From Flavobacteriales bacterium (lineage in GTDB: Bacteria > Bacteroidota > Bacteroidia > Flavobacteriales_F > PHOS-HE28): a DNA stretch of 64,000 nucleotides. Position numbers and translations under genes: made by a program. Numbering within the stretch: the stretch's first letter is position 1; each line of letters starts with the position of its first letter. The stretch is taken from assembly GCA_016716605.1 (NCBI GenBank), contig JADJWA010000001.1, positions 186,001-250,000 of the forward strand. The letters are read 5' to 3'. The notes under the pieces are model-generated. The model made no database searches and was not told where the DNA came from. It saw nothing but the letters and a program-made list of their open reading frames with translations. This document shows, one piece after another, positions 34,381 through 42,557 of this stretch.

Positions 34381-35148
34381 ATGTTCTCGCGTGAGATTGA
34401 GCTGCATTGCTCACCGACAGAGCGTACGGCGCTGGCAGGCGACTTGCCCCGGCTGGATGCCGGCGGTGAAGTGCAACTCCTGTTCGCCACCTTGACTGCG
34501 TGCAAAGGCGAAGGCGCCCGCTTGCTGAGCGTGCTCGATGAAGATGAGCGTGCGCGCGCCGCACGATTCCGATTCGCTGAGGACCGCGAGCGATTCGTGC
34601 TCGGCCATGGCTTGCTGCGCGATGTGCTTGCCGGGGCACTGCCCGCTGACCCCGCAAGCATCCGTTTCGTCAGGGGCCCGCATGGGAAACCCTACATCGA
34701 AGGCGCGCCGATGCACTTCAACTTCAGCGATACCAAGGATGCCGTGCTCGTGGGCACCGCCCAGGGCCTGGAGATCGGCGTCGACCTGGAGACCCTTCAC
34801 CGCCGCGTGGATCATAAGGCGGTAGCCGGCCATCATTTCACCCCTGCGGAGGTCGATGAGCTCAATGGCATTCCCGGCGAGGCACGCAAGCGGCGCTTCC
34901 TTGAATTGTGGACACGCAAAGAAGCGGTGCTGAAGGCCAGCGGCGTGGGCATCATGGACGACCTGAAGGAGATGCGCGTGCTCGATGGCGCCAATCCCAT
35001 GCGCATCACGCATCCGGCGTTCTCCAGCCTTTCCGCGAACGCTTACTACGTGAAGACGTTCATGATCGGCGATACCCATCTGGTGAGTGTGGCTGCATCA
35101 TCACCCTTCACGGTGAAGCTGGCCGGGTACCGCGCCGGTCAGTCCTGA
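34381..35148 (+). CDS. 4'-phosphopantetheinyl transferase (Sfp type)
   Basis: This 255-residue enzyme transfers the phosphopantetheine arm of CoA to carrier-protein serines and should activate the three carrier domains encoded upstream. Its Sfp/Gsp signature is clear: IGVDLE with the Mg-binding D135 and E137, and LELWTRKEAVLKASGVG with the W177-K180-E181 stretch. FNFSDTKDAVLVG replaces the more usual FNxSHxxxx motif: the Ser-His pair is Ser-Asp here, a variation worth noting. The length and domain duplication suit the Sfp rather than the AcpS type. It is the last gene of the cluster and overlaps the convergent helicase gene by ten bases at the 3' ends. Confidence 0.9.
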   Translation: MFSREIELHCSPTERTALAGDLPRLDAGGEVQLLFATLTACKGEGARLLSVLDEDERARAARFRFAEDRERFVLGHGLLRDVLAGALPADPASIRFVRGPHGKPYIEGAPMHFNFSDTKDAVLVGTAQGLEIGVDLETLHRRVDHKAVAGHHFTPAEVDELNGIPGEARKRRFLELWTRKEAVLKASGVGIMDDLKEMRVLDGANPMRITHPAFSSLSANAYYVKTFMIGDTHLVSVAASSPFTVKLAGYRAGQS

Positions 35149-36575
35149 TCGCCCCAAAAGCGGGGATGGAAATTGAGCAGGTGAAGCTTGCGCGTGGCGC
35201 GCGTAACGGCAGTGTAGAGCCAGCGCAGGTACTCCTGATCCACCATATCCTCGGTCAGGTAGCCTTGATCCACGAACACCGTTCGCCATTGACCGCCCTG
35301 CGCCTTGTGGCAGGTGACCGCATAGGCATACTTCACCTGCAGCGCATTCAGGAAGGGGTCCTCGCGCAGCCGTTTCACCAACTCGCGCCTGGGCATGCCC
35401 TCCAACCCGTCCCTGATGGACTGGCCCAGCTGCTTCATCCGCGCCGGAGGAAGGGCCGGCGTCTCAGCCGCCAGGGTATCGAGGAACACCTTCACCTCGA
35501 GCTCGCGCTCTTCGTTGCCGCTCCACCAGGAAACCGTGAGGTCGGCGAAGCGCAATCCATAGCGCTCCTCACTGCGGTGCATTCGCTTCAAGGTGACCGG
35601 CTCCCCGTTGGCGATGAGCTCCGGTTTGCCATTCAGCCCGGCCCAGAGGTAGTTGTTCTTCACCACCATGAGCCGATCGCCGGGGCTCAGCTCCTCTTCG
35701 TAGCCATGGATCCGCAAACGGACTTGCTGGTTGTACAGGTACGCGCGCTTGTTGCTGCGGCAAACCACGCACACTTCATCGTCGCCATCGCGGGCATACG
35801 CATCCTCCAGTGCTTCCTGGAGGTCGTGCCCATCGGTCCGGATCACATCGCTCTGCGGAACGAAGCGCGGCAGCGGTGCCATTGGCCGAGCGCCAGCCTG
35901 TTCCGTTGGCGGCGATGCAGCGGCGAGCAGCGAACGCAGGGCGGTGGCGTTGCTGAGGATGCCCGACGCCTTGGCTTGACGCACCACTTCGGTGAGCTCA
36001 ACCGAGCCTGCCAACAAGCCGTACGACCTCAGCTCCTTCGCGCTCAACGCCGGGCTCAGAGCGCTGCCCACCGGTGGCAATTGGGCCGGATCGCCCACCA
36101 GCACCAGCTTGCAGCCAGGCGCCATGTACACGTGCTCGAGCAGATCTCCCAGCAAGTCGCGCGCGCCGAAGCCCTCTTCCGCCGATGATCCGCCGATCAT
36201 GCTCGCTTCGTCCACGATGAAGAGCGCGCCGCCATCCTTGTTCGGCGCCAAGCCCAGGGTGTAACCCTCATCATCGCCGCCCACGCGGTATATCCTCCGA
36301 TGAATGGTGCTCGCCTCTTGCCGCGCATGCGCTGCGAGCACCTTTGCGGCGCGGCCTGTCGGCGCGAGGAGCACCACTGGCCTTCCTTCCTGGCGCATGG
36401 CCTCGACCAAGGCCCCGAGCAGGGTGGTCTTGCCGGTGCCCGCATACCCTTTCAGGATCAGCGCAACGCGTTGCCGTCCAGTAGCATCGAGCCTGGATAG
36501 CGCTTCAATCGCTCGCTCCTGACCAGCCGTGGGCGCATGCACCAAGGCATGCCTCATGCGATCGGCGAGGGTCAC
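35139..36575 (-). CDS. RecD-like ATP-dependent DNA helicase
   Basis: A 478-residue superfamily 1 helicase. Walker A GYAGTGKTT lies at 43-51, motif Ia at VVLLAPTGRAAKVL, motif II near IVDEASMIGG (about residue 122), motif III at LVLVGDPAQLPPVG, and the C-terminal UvrD/RecD motif at YAYAVTCHKAQGGQW, followed by YTAVTRA. It is shorter than RecD2 proteins and lacks their N-terminal extension; many Bacteroidetes have this compact form. DNA repair or recombination is the inferred role. The start is GTG. It converges on the phosphopantetheinyl transferase gene with a ten-base overlap and is divergent from the next gene. Confidence 0.85.
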   Translation of the reverse strand: MTLADRMRHALVHAPTAGQERAIEALSRLDATGRQRVALILKGYAGTGKTTLLGALVEAMRQEGRPVVLLAPTGRAAKVLAAHARQEASTIHRRIYRVGGDDEGYTLGLAPNKDGGALFIVDEASMIGGSSAEEGFGARDLLGDLLEHVYMAPGCKLVLVGDPAQLPPVGSALSPALSAKELRSYGLLAGSVELTEVVRQAKASGILSNATALRSLLAAASPPTEQAGARPMAPLPRFVPQSDVIRTDGHDLQEALEDAYARDGDDEVCVVCRSNKRAYLYNQQVRLRIHGYEEELSPGDRLMVVKNNYLWAGLNGKPELIANGEPVTLKRMHRSEERYGLRFADLTVSWWSGNEERELEVKVFLDTLAAETPALPPARMKQLGQSIRDGLEGMPRRELVKRLREDPFLNALQVKYAYAVTCHKAQGGQWRTVFVDQGYLTEDMVDQEYLRWLYTAVTRATRKLHLLNFHPRFWGDQD

Positions 36576-36662
36576 GCCTCTTCGGAATTAGCATGGAACG
36601 GGCTCACGGGAAACGGCGCTGCACGGCCAAGCAACGCGCCGGAGCACGGGGTGAAATTATCC

Positions 36663-36670
36663 TACTTTTG
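36663..36670 (+). promoter_or_regulatory. -7 promoter element (TACTTTTG) of the 36.7-40.7 kb operon
   Basis: TACTTTTG matches the Bacteroidetes TAnnTTTG consensus exactly. It lies in the 120-base divergent gap between the helicase gene and the membrane protein at 36696, and would give a leader of about 20 bases. Confidence 0.6.
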
Positions 36671-36695
36671 GCCGCCTCGCAGACCCCATACAACC

Positions 36696-37445
36696 ATGAA
36701 GAGCATTGGCGGATACGTGTTCCCGGCCCTTTTGATCATCCTTGGCGGCATCGTGTTCGTGCTGGCTGTGATGGATGAGCAGAACGTGTGGGTGAAGCTC
36801 GGCGCCTTCCTCGCCTTGCTCACTGGGGCAATGGCGCTGTTGCTGCAATTGGGCATACTTTCCCGGAAGGCCGGCATGGCGGTCGGGCTGGTTTGTGCCG
36901 CCGCTGCGCTCTTCCTCGCGTTCCGCAACTATCGCTCAGTGGCGGGCGAGATCGAGGCTCGCGAGGCGAAGCGCGCCTATGACAGCAAGATCATCCAAGC
37001 GCTCAGCGATATCCGTGAGGCCCAGCGCAAGTACAAGCTCGCGAACGGTGCTTATACCGGCAATCTGGAGGTGCTGCGCGATTTCGTGAAGAACGGTACG
37101 TTCCCGGTGATCAAGGCCATCGGTCAGGTGCCTGATTCCCTCACCGAACTGAAGGCATTGGAACTGAAGCTGATCGTGCGCGACACGATCCAGGTGAGCG
37201 TGCTGGACAGCACGTTCCGGACCGCCAAGGCCTTGGAAGGCCGGGTGCATCCCTTCAACCCGGACAGCTTCATCTACTCGCCGACCTCGCGGAAGCCGTT
37301 CATCCTCAAGGCCGGAATGCTCGCCGTGAGCGGCCGCAATGCCCCGGTGGTCCTGTGCAAGGACCCCAGCCCCTTGGTCGCTGGCGACACGCTTCAGTTC
37401 GGCAGCATGGAAAAGCCCACCGACAACGGCAACTGGCGCGAGTGA
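36696..37445 (+). CDS. Membrane protein of unknown function
   Basis: A 249-residue protein. Three hydrophobic segments lie in the first 90 residues (VFPALLIILGGIVFVLAV, LGAFLALLTGAMALLLQLGI, AGMAVGLVCAAAALFLAF), followed by a basic/acidic helix (about 95-130) and a mixed soluble domain. The helix-then-YKLANGAYTGNLEVLRDFV portion resembles the early part of pilin-like or sensor periplasmic domains, but I do not recognise a named family. I chose ATG 36696 because an exact TACTTTTG promoter element lies 25 bases upstream; the open frame extends further but would put polar residues before the first membrane segment. It probably heads an operon with the DUF3822 gene, rsmD, coaD and the thioredoxin gene. 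Confidence 0.7.
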   Translation: MKSIGGYVFPALLIILGGIVFVLAVMDEQNVWVKLGAFLALLTGAMALLLQLGILSRKAGMAVGLVCAAAALFLAFRNYRSVAGEIEAREAKRAYDSKIIQALSDIREAQRKYKLANGAYTGNLEVLRDFVKNGTFPVIKAIGQVPDSLTELKALELKLIVRDTIQVSVLDSTFRTAKALEGRVHPFNPDSFIYSPTSRKPFILKAGMLAVSGRNAPVVLCKDPSPLVAGDTLQFGSMEKPTDNGNWRE

Positions 37446-37449
37446 GGCC

Positions 37450-38247
37450 ATGAAGAGCGGTGGCTGGAGCGCGCCGCGCTATGAGCCCGCCCAAGAACGG
37501 GCGTGGCATCTGAGCACGCTGATCAACGAAACGCAATGCGCGTGGTGCGCGCATGACATTGCCTCCGGAGAGCCGATGGCGCTGCACTGGTCCGAAGGGC
37601 ACGATGCGCTCGATAGCGATGCGCTGCCCGCACAACCGGCCTCGGCCACTTTCGTGACGCTGCCCGAATGGAGCGCCATGGTGCCCGAAGCGGCACTGGC
37701 CCCGGGTGCAGAGGCCCAGCACCTGCGGTTGGTGCATGGCGGGCTGCCCACCGGGGCCATGCGCACGGAAACCGTGGATACCCTTGGCGCGGTATGCGTG
37801 TACCTGCATGACGATGAATTGGAGCGCAAGGTCCTTGACCGCTTTCCGAATGCGCGGCCCCTGCCCATGCAATCGCTCCTGGCGCGCGGCGCCATGTCGC
37901 GCTCAGCCGATGGCCCGGTGCTATTGGTCCATCGGGGGCAGGACAGGCTCGATTGCGCCATTGCCGACCATGGCCGACTGCTGCTCTCGAACACTTACCC
38001 CGCCCGCAGCTCGCAGGATGCCCTTTACTATGCGCTGCTGTCAGCCGATGGCGCGTCCCTTCGACCTGGCGAGCTGCGGCTCCTTTTCGGTGGCACGCAC
38101 CTCACGCCGCATGAGATTGACCTGCTGCAGCGCTACTTCCCCCAATCGGGTGCTTCGCTGCGTGCTTGGAACGGGCACGCGGACGAACCGGGCCGCATGC
38201 CGCAACGATGGTTCGCGCTGCTGGAGCAATTCGCATGCGCGTCATAG
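37450..38247 (+). CDS. DUF3822 family protein
   Basis: A 265-residue cytoplasmic protein with the features of DUF3822, a Bacteroidetes family with an actin-like (ASKHA) fold that usually sits directly before rsmD and coaD, as here. Visible blocks are LSTLINETQCAWCAHD, RLVHGGLPTGAM, PVLLVHRGQDRLDCAI, ARSSQDALYYALLS and ELRLLFGGTHLTPHEIDLLQRYF. Its start is four bases after the previous stop, and it overlaps rsmD by 13 bases, so the three genes are tightly coupled. The biochemical function is not known. Confidence 0.75.
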   Translation: MKSGGWSAPRYEPAQERAWHLSTLINETQCAWCAHDIASGEPMALHWSEGHDALDSDALPAQPASATFVTLPEWSAMVPEAALAPGAEAQHLRLVHGGLPTGAMRTETVDTLGAVCVYLHDDELERKVLDRFPNARPLPMQSLLARGAMSRSADGPVLLVHRGQDRLDCAIADHGRLLLSNTYPARSSQDALYYALLSADGASLRPGELRLLFGGTHLTPHEIDLLQRYFPQSGASLRAWNGHADEPGRMPQRWFALLEQFACAS

Positions 38248-38795
38248 GCGGCAAATACCGAAACCGCCGGATCCACCCACCTGCCGGCATCGAGGCACGG
38301 CCCACCACGGACTTCGCCAAGGAAGGCCTCTTCAATGTGCTGCGCAACCAGGTTCCGCTGGCGGGTATCCGCGTGCTCGACCTCTTCGCCGGCACCGGCA
38401 ATATGTCGCTTGAGTTCCTGTCGCAAGGCGCCGATGATCTGGTGAGCGTGGAGAGCGATCGCCGGTTGCACGATTTCATGGGGCGCTTGGCCGCTGAGCT
38501 CGGCGAATCGCGCTGGCATCGGGTGCGCGCCGATGTGTTCACGTACCTGCGGTCCGCATCCGGTCCCTTCGACATCGTGTTCGCTGATCCGCCTTTCGCA
38601 CTGGAAGGCATCGAACGGCTGCCTACCTTGGTGCTCGAGCATGGCCTGCTCGGGCCCGATGGGCTGCTGATCGTGGAGCATTCTGAGCGCGTGAGCCTGG
38701 CGCATGTGCCGGGCTTCCGATCGCAGCGCAGCTACGGACTGGTGCAGTTCAGCTTCTTCAGGAACCATCAATCGGCACAACCAGCTTCCGCATGA
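38235..38795 (+). CDS. rsmD: 16S rRNA (guanine(966)-N(2))-methyltransferase
   Basis: RsmD methylates G966 of 16S rRNA in the assembled small subunit using S-adenosylmethionine. The 186-residue protein has the usual length. It starts MRVIGGKYRNRRI, then shows RPTTDFAKEGLFNVL, the SAM-binding VLDLFAGTGNMSLEFLSQGA, and the catalytic DPPF in DIVFADPPFAL. I chose ATG 38235 because it gives the standard RsmD start and overlaps the DUF3822 gene by 13 bases. It shares an ATGA overlap with coaD, an association seen in many bacteria. Confidence 0.94.
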   Translation: MRVIGGKYRNRRIHPPAGIEARPTTDFAKEGLFNVLRNQVPLAGIRVLDLFAGTGNMSLEFLSQGADDLVSVESDRRLHDFMGRLAAELGESRWHRVRADVFTYLRSASGPFDIVFADPPFALEGIERLPTLVLEHGLLGPDGLLIVEHSERVSLAHVPGFRSQRSYGLVQFSFFRNHQSAQPASA

Positions 38796-39259
38796 CCGCC
38801 CCCATCGCTGTCTTCCCCGGCACCTTCGACCCGATCACCATCGGGCACGTGAGCATCGTGCGGCGCGCGCTGCCCTTGTTCAGCAAGGTCGTGGTTGGAG
38901 TCGGCGTGAACGCCTCGAAGCAGACGCTCTTCAGCGAGAAGCAGCGGCTGGCGTGGGTGCGACAAGCCTTCGCTGGGGAGGCGCTGGTGGAAGTGGTTTC
39001 CTTCAGCGGACTTACGGTCGATCTCTGCCAGCGTGTGGGCGCGGCCTTCATCGTGCGCGGCCTGCGCAACAGCACCGATCACGGCTACGAGCGCAGCATC
39101 GCCTTGGTGAATCGGCAGCTCGCCGGCGTGGAGACCCTGTTCCTGCCTGCAGCACCGGAACACGCGCACATCAGCAGCACCATCGTGCGCGAATTGCTGG
39201 CCAATAGGGCCGATGTTTCCGCGTTTGTTCCTTCGGGCATCATGCCGAAACTGCCATGA
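38792..39259 (+). CDS. coaD: Pantetheine-phosphate adenylyltransferase
   Basis: CoaD makes dephospho-CoA from 4'-phosphopantetheine and ATP, the penultimate step of CoA synthesis. The 155-residue protein is of normal size. The nucleotidyltransferase motif appears as FPGTFDPITIGHVSIV with the TxGH ATP-binding element, followed by GVGVNASKQTLF, FIVRGLRNSTDHGYE and ISSTIVREL, the second ATP-binding motif. It overlaps rsmD upstream and the thioredoxin-like gene downstream by four bases each. Confidence 0.96.
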   Translation: MTAPIAVFPGTFDPITIGHVSIVRRALPLFSKVVVGVGVNASKQTLFSEKQRLAWVRQAFAGEALVEVVSFSGLTVDLCQRVGAAFIVRGLRNSTDHGYERSIALVNRQLAGVETLFLPAAPEHAHISSTIVRELLANRADVSAFVPSGIMPKLP

Positions 39260-40749
39260 GCCGGATCGCTGTCCTGTGCCTCGCCCTCTGTGCCGTTCGA
39301 ATCAGCGCTCAGGACCTCACCTTGAGCGTTCACGCTCCCGGCCATGCCGGAGAAGTGGCGCAGCTGTACCGATACGATGACCTGTTCACCATGCGCACGG
39401 TCCGGATCGGTGCCGCGCTCGTGAACGATGAAGGACGGGCCGAACTGGCCGCTTCGGTTATCGGCACGCAACGGCTGCGCATCCGGATCGGTGATGCGCA
39501 TGGCGACCTCTATGCCCGGCCCGGTGCTCGCTATTCGCTCACCTTCCACCAGCCGGACACCCGAGCGGCGCGTACCATCAGCGGCACCACGCGTACGGAA
39601 CTCACCTTTCATGACCTCGACCCGCTTGATGTGAATGCGCTCACGAGCGATCTGAATGCACGCATCGACGGATTCATCGCCGAGGACCTGGCCACCGATG
39701 AAGCCGCAGGCATGCAGGCGCTTCCCGTGGTCAAGGTGGATGGCAGCGCGCCGGATTCCTCGCGGCGCCCCCCCACCCTGTTCGTGATGCCCACCTTCAG
39801 CAAGGCCCGGATAGACAGTTTCGAGATGCGTGTCCGGCATTTCTACCGGGAGGTGCCCGATGACTGGTTCAACCATTACCTCACCTACAGCTTCGCAGGA
39901 CTCCGGCACGGGCCGCGGGTGAATGAATCAGAGCTCTTCAAGTCGCACCTGCAGGGCAAGCCGGTGCATTACGATGACCCCGAGCAAGCCCGCTTCATCC
40001 GCAGCTTCTTCAGCGAGCACCTCGCGCAGGCGCATCGCCTGCACGGCCCGGCCCTCATGCGCGCGTACGCACTCGCCGAACCTGATAGCTTGAAGGCGGT
40101 GCTCGCGAAGAATGAATTCCTTCAGGATGACCGGTTGTGCGAACTGGTGATGATCGACCTGTTGCACCAGCAGTTCAACTCCGCTGCGGTGGAGAAGGCG
40201 TCGGCGTTGGCGATCCTCCACCGGCTGGCAGCCGCATCGCGCTATCCGGAGCACCGCGTGATCGCCGCGAATGCCTACTGGGACCTGACGGCCATGCGCA
40301 CGGGCGAGGCGCTCCCGGCAGCTCGTCTCAATGATTTGCGCGGCCAAGCCGTGGCGCTGGACAGCTTGTTGAAGGGACCCGTTTGCGTGATGGTCACGGC
40401 CTCATGGTGCACCTACTGCGACCAGGAGCTGCAGGCGCTGGAGCAATTGCATCAAGAGTATGGGGATGCCGTTCGGGCGATCGTGATCCTGGTTGATCGC
40501 GAACCCGGGGAAGCGCGGCGCTATGCGGATCAGCGGCAGGGCTCTCGGTTCGTTTGGCTCCACGCCGAGGCTGAACAGGAGTTCCGCGACGAATGGCGGA
40601 TCGTGAGCCTGCCTGCGTTCTACCTGCTCAATGATCGCGTGCTTGCGCGATCGCCGGCCCCTCCGCCCAGCCGCGGGCTGGGCGCTTTGCTGCACAGTGC
40701 GAAAGCGAATGCCGAGAAAAACGGCGGCATCAAGGTGTGGGACGACTGA
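39256..40749 (+). CDS. Exported thioredoxin-like (TlpA-type) protein
   Basis: A 497-residue periplasmic or outer-envelope protein with a signal peptide ending AVRISAQ. The first 340 residues are a beta-rich domain followed by helices without a named match, a plan common to Bacteroidetes TlpA/DUF4369-type disulfide reductases. The C-terminal thioredoxin fold (about 350-480) has the redox pair C385-C388 in TASWCTYCDQEL, and SLPAFYLL, the cis-Pro loop. It should reduce or exchange disulfides in exported proteins, of which this window has many. It ends the operon begun at 36696. Confidence 0.8.
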   Translation: MSRIAVLCLALCAVRISAQDLTLSVHAPGHAGEVAQLYRYDDLFTMRTVRIGAALVNDEGRAELAASVIGTQRLRIRIGDAHGDLYARPGARYSLTFHQPDTRAARTISGTTRTELTFHDLDPLDVNALTSDLNARIDGFIAEDLATDEAAGMQALPVVKVDGSAPDSSRRPPTLFVMPTFSKARIDSFEMRVRHFYREVPDDWFNHYLTYSFAGLRHGPRVNESELFKSHLQGKPVHYDDPEQARFIRSFFSEHLAQAHRLHGPALMRAYALAEPDSLKAVLAKNEFLQDDRLCELVMIDLLHQQFNSAAVEKASALAILHRLAAASRYPEHRVIAANAYWDLTAMRTGEALPAARLNDLRGQAVALDSLLKGPVCVMVTASWCTYCDQELQALEQLHQEYGDAVRAIVILVDREPGEARRYADQRQGSRFVWLHAEAEQEFRDEWRIVSLPAFYLLNDRVLARSPAPPPSRGLGALLHSAKANAEKNGGIKVWDD

Positions 40750-40762
40750 TTCCGGAAAGGGA

Positions 40763-41203
40763 TCACACGTTCACGTCTTTCAGGCCTTCGAGCAGGCTGG
40801 CCAACAGGGCATTCGGATCGGTGGTGATCGGGAGCTCGATCTGCACATGACGGGCATCGCTGAACTGCTGTCCGTTGCGGAAGCCCTTGCTGATGTTCAG
40901 GAACAGCGAGCGCGGGTATTCACCGGTGAAGTGCAGCTGCACCGCGTAACCACCGGCCATGCGGAGCACATAGCGCGGGTAATGGCTGTGCGCATCAACC
41001 CATTGCGTGTCCTCCTCGAGCACATGACCCTTGGTCCTGAGGTCCTCGCCCCATTGGTCCATCACGTAATAGAGCGTGTCCTCGACGAAGATCTCAGGGT
41101 CGCGTGGGAGTTGGTTCTGGGAACGGTCAACCGGTGCCAGCAGGCGCGAGCGTGTGCTCCGAAGCGCAGTGGCGATATCGTCAATCTGTGCGGTGAAGGT
41201 CAT
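40763..41203 (-). CDS. Conserved-looking cytoplasmic protein of unknown function
   Basis: A 146-residue soluble protein with no signal peptide or membrane segment. It is charged, with blocks such as EIFVEDTLYYVMDQWGEDLR, WVDAHSHYPRYVLRMAGGY and QLHFTGEYPRSLFLNIS. Its composition and codon use match its neighbours, so it is likely real, but I cannot name a family. It converges on the thioredoxin gene with 13 bases between stops. On its upstream side a TACTTTG-like sequence lies about 30 bases before the ATG. Confidence 0.6.
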   Translation of the reverse strand: MTFTAQIDDIATALRSTRSRLLAPVDRSQNQLPRDPEIFVEDTLYYVMDQWGEDLRTKGHVLEEDTQWVDAHSHYPRYVLRMAGGYAVQLHFTGEYPRSLFLNISKGFRNGQQFSDARHVQIELPITTDPNALLASLLEGLKDVNV

Positions 41204-41416
41204 TTCAATGCGTGTCTTCTCTCACGTTCGCGGGGCAAAGTATCTGACTGCGGCGTGATGGAACAAACCAGTGGGATTTGTTTTCCACGATCCGGGCGCA
41301 CAGTCATGACCATCATCATATCCTGCTGCGGAGGGCGTTGCAGCTTCACCAATCGGCGGCCCCATGGCTGGGCGCTGCTCCTGCACTTCCCATGTCTGCC
41401 GTGCAGGCTCCACTTC

Positions 41417-41424
41417 TACATTTA
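41417..41424 (+). promoter_or_regulatory. Possible -7 promoter element (TACATTTA) of the 41.4-43.2 kb genes
   Basis: TACATTTA differs from TAnnTTTG only in the last base and ends 21 bases before the lipoprotein ATG. It sits in a 242-base divergent gap in which I see no other gene. Confidence 0.4.
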
Positions 41425-41445
41425 CCGCTCCTTAAACCGCAGTTG

Positions 41446-41838
41446 ATGAACAAGTTCAATTGGCCTGCACTGCTCGCGGGCCTGGCAGTCCTTAGCGCCT
41501 GCAGCAAGGATCCGGGCGAAGGCGGCCGGGCTGAGATACGGGGCCTTCTGTACGAGCAGCGCTACAATGGCTCCTCTCCGCAAGGGCAGCCCTATCCGGT
41601 TGCCGATGCGCGTGTCGCCATCATCTATGGCGATGGCGAGTACGCCGATGATGATACGCGGACGGGGCCAAACGGTGAGTTCCGCTTCGCCTGGCTGCGC
41701 AAGGGTGATTACCGGTTGTATGCGATCAGCGAGTGCCAGAGCTGCCCAAGCGGTGAGGAGGGCGTGTACCTCGATGTGAGCATCAACGGGCGCAAGCAGG
41801 TGGTGAACGTGGGCACCATCACCATCCGCAACTACTGA
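41446..41838 (+). CDS. Small lipoprotein with carboxypeptidase-regulatory-like domain
   Basis: A 130-residue lipoprotein. The signal WPALLAGLAVLSAC ends with the lipidated Cys. One beta-sandwich domain follows: AEIRGLLYEQRYNG, VADARVAIIYGD, TRTGPNGEFRFAWLRKGDYRLYAI and VVNVGTITIRNY. This is the typical pattern of carboxypeptidase-regulatory or transthyretin-like folds that hold or present other proteins at the outer membrane. Acidic segments such as DGEYADDDTRTG could bind calcium. It is followed after seven bases by a DUF2490 gene. Its precise role is not known. Confidence 0.75.
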   Translation: MNKFNWPALLAGLAVLSACSKDPGEGGRAEIRGLLYEQRYNGSSPQGQPYPVADARVAIIYGDGEYADDDTRTGPNGEFRFAWLRKGDYRLYAISECQSCPSGEEGVYLDVSINGRKQVVNVGTITIRNY

Positions 41839-41845
41839 TCAAAGG

Positions 41846-42553
41846 ATGAGGCGGCACCGCGCACGCCCGGTCGTGCTCGCAGCGGCGCTCCTGCTCGCAT
41901 TCGCAGCAGAGGCCCAGGATCCCTTGCGCCCAGCGCAGCGCCAGGAGCTCTGGGTATCCGCAGCCGCGACCTCGCGCTTGCCGGAATCGCTGCATGGCCT
42001 ATTGGGCAGGCGCTATGATCGATTCCGCGTGCGCGGTGAGCTCGGCTACCGCAGCGCCGATGTGTTCTTCGCGGGCCGGCAGATCTACCTCGATGTGAAC
42101 CTGCGCTTCAAGCCGAAGAAGTGGCTGGCACTGGCCGTGGAGCACCGTTTCGCCGGGCGCACCGGAACGACCGGCTTGCGCAACCGCAGCATCGTGCAGG
42201 CCGAGATGCAGAAGGAGATGGGCCGGGCAACAGCCGAGTACCGCTTCGTTTACCAGCACAGCTTCATCGAGTGGGGCGGCCAGCGTGAAGTGTTCCGCAA
42301 CCGCTTCCAGCTCGGCTACAACATCCCGAAGTGGAAGTTCGATCCGGAGCTGAGCGTCGAGCTCTTCACCTGGGCCGGTTACAGAGGCTGGTCGTACTTC
42401 GGTACCCGATGGCAATTCAGCACGGAATACAAGCTGGCCAAAGGCCATGCGATCAGCGCTGCGCTGGTGCATGACCGCGAACGCGACAGGGCTTGGCCAA
42501 CCCACCGATGGATCGGCTCCTTCACTTATACGGTGAACCTGCGCGACCTTTGA
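41846..42553 (+). CDS. DUF2490 outer-membrane protein
   Basis: A 235-residue exported protein with signal peptide LAAALLLAFAAEAQ. The rest is made of amphipathic beta strands rich in Tyr, Trp and Arg: LYLDVNLRF-like strands, WLALAVEHRFAGRT, AEYRFVYQHSFIEWGG, FRNRFQLGYNIPKW, YFGTRWQFSTEYKLAKGHAI and a final FTYTVNLRDL. This is the layout of DUF2490, a barrel family in Bacteroidetes and Proteobacteria with no agreed function. It lies between the small lipoprotein gene and the SCO gene and was probably transcribed with them. Confidence 0.75.
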   Translation: MRRHRARPVVLAAALLLAFAAEAQDPLRPAQRQELWVSAAATSRLPESLHGLLGRRYDRFRVRGELGYRSADVFFAGRQIYLDVNLRFKPKKWLALAVEHRFAGRTGTTGLRNRSIVQAEMQKEMGRATAEYRFVYQHSFIEWGGQREVFRNRFQLGYNIPKWKFDPELSVELFTWAGYRGWSYFGTRWQFSTEYKLAKGHAISAALVHDRERDRAWPTHRWIGSFTYTVNLRDL

Positions 42554-42557
42554 GCGC

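Noticed and set aside
23105..35148. Recent horizontal transfer of the biosynthetic cluster judged from base composition
   Set aside because: By eye the codon and base use resemble the flanking genes, and there are no mobile-element genes or tRNA at the borders. The palindromic inserts hint at history but do not prove transfer; a composition calculation would be needed.
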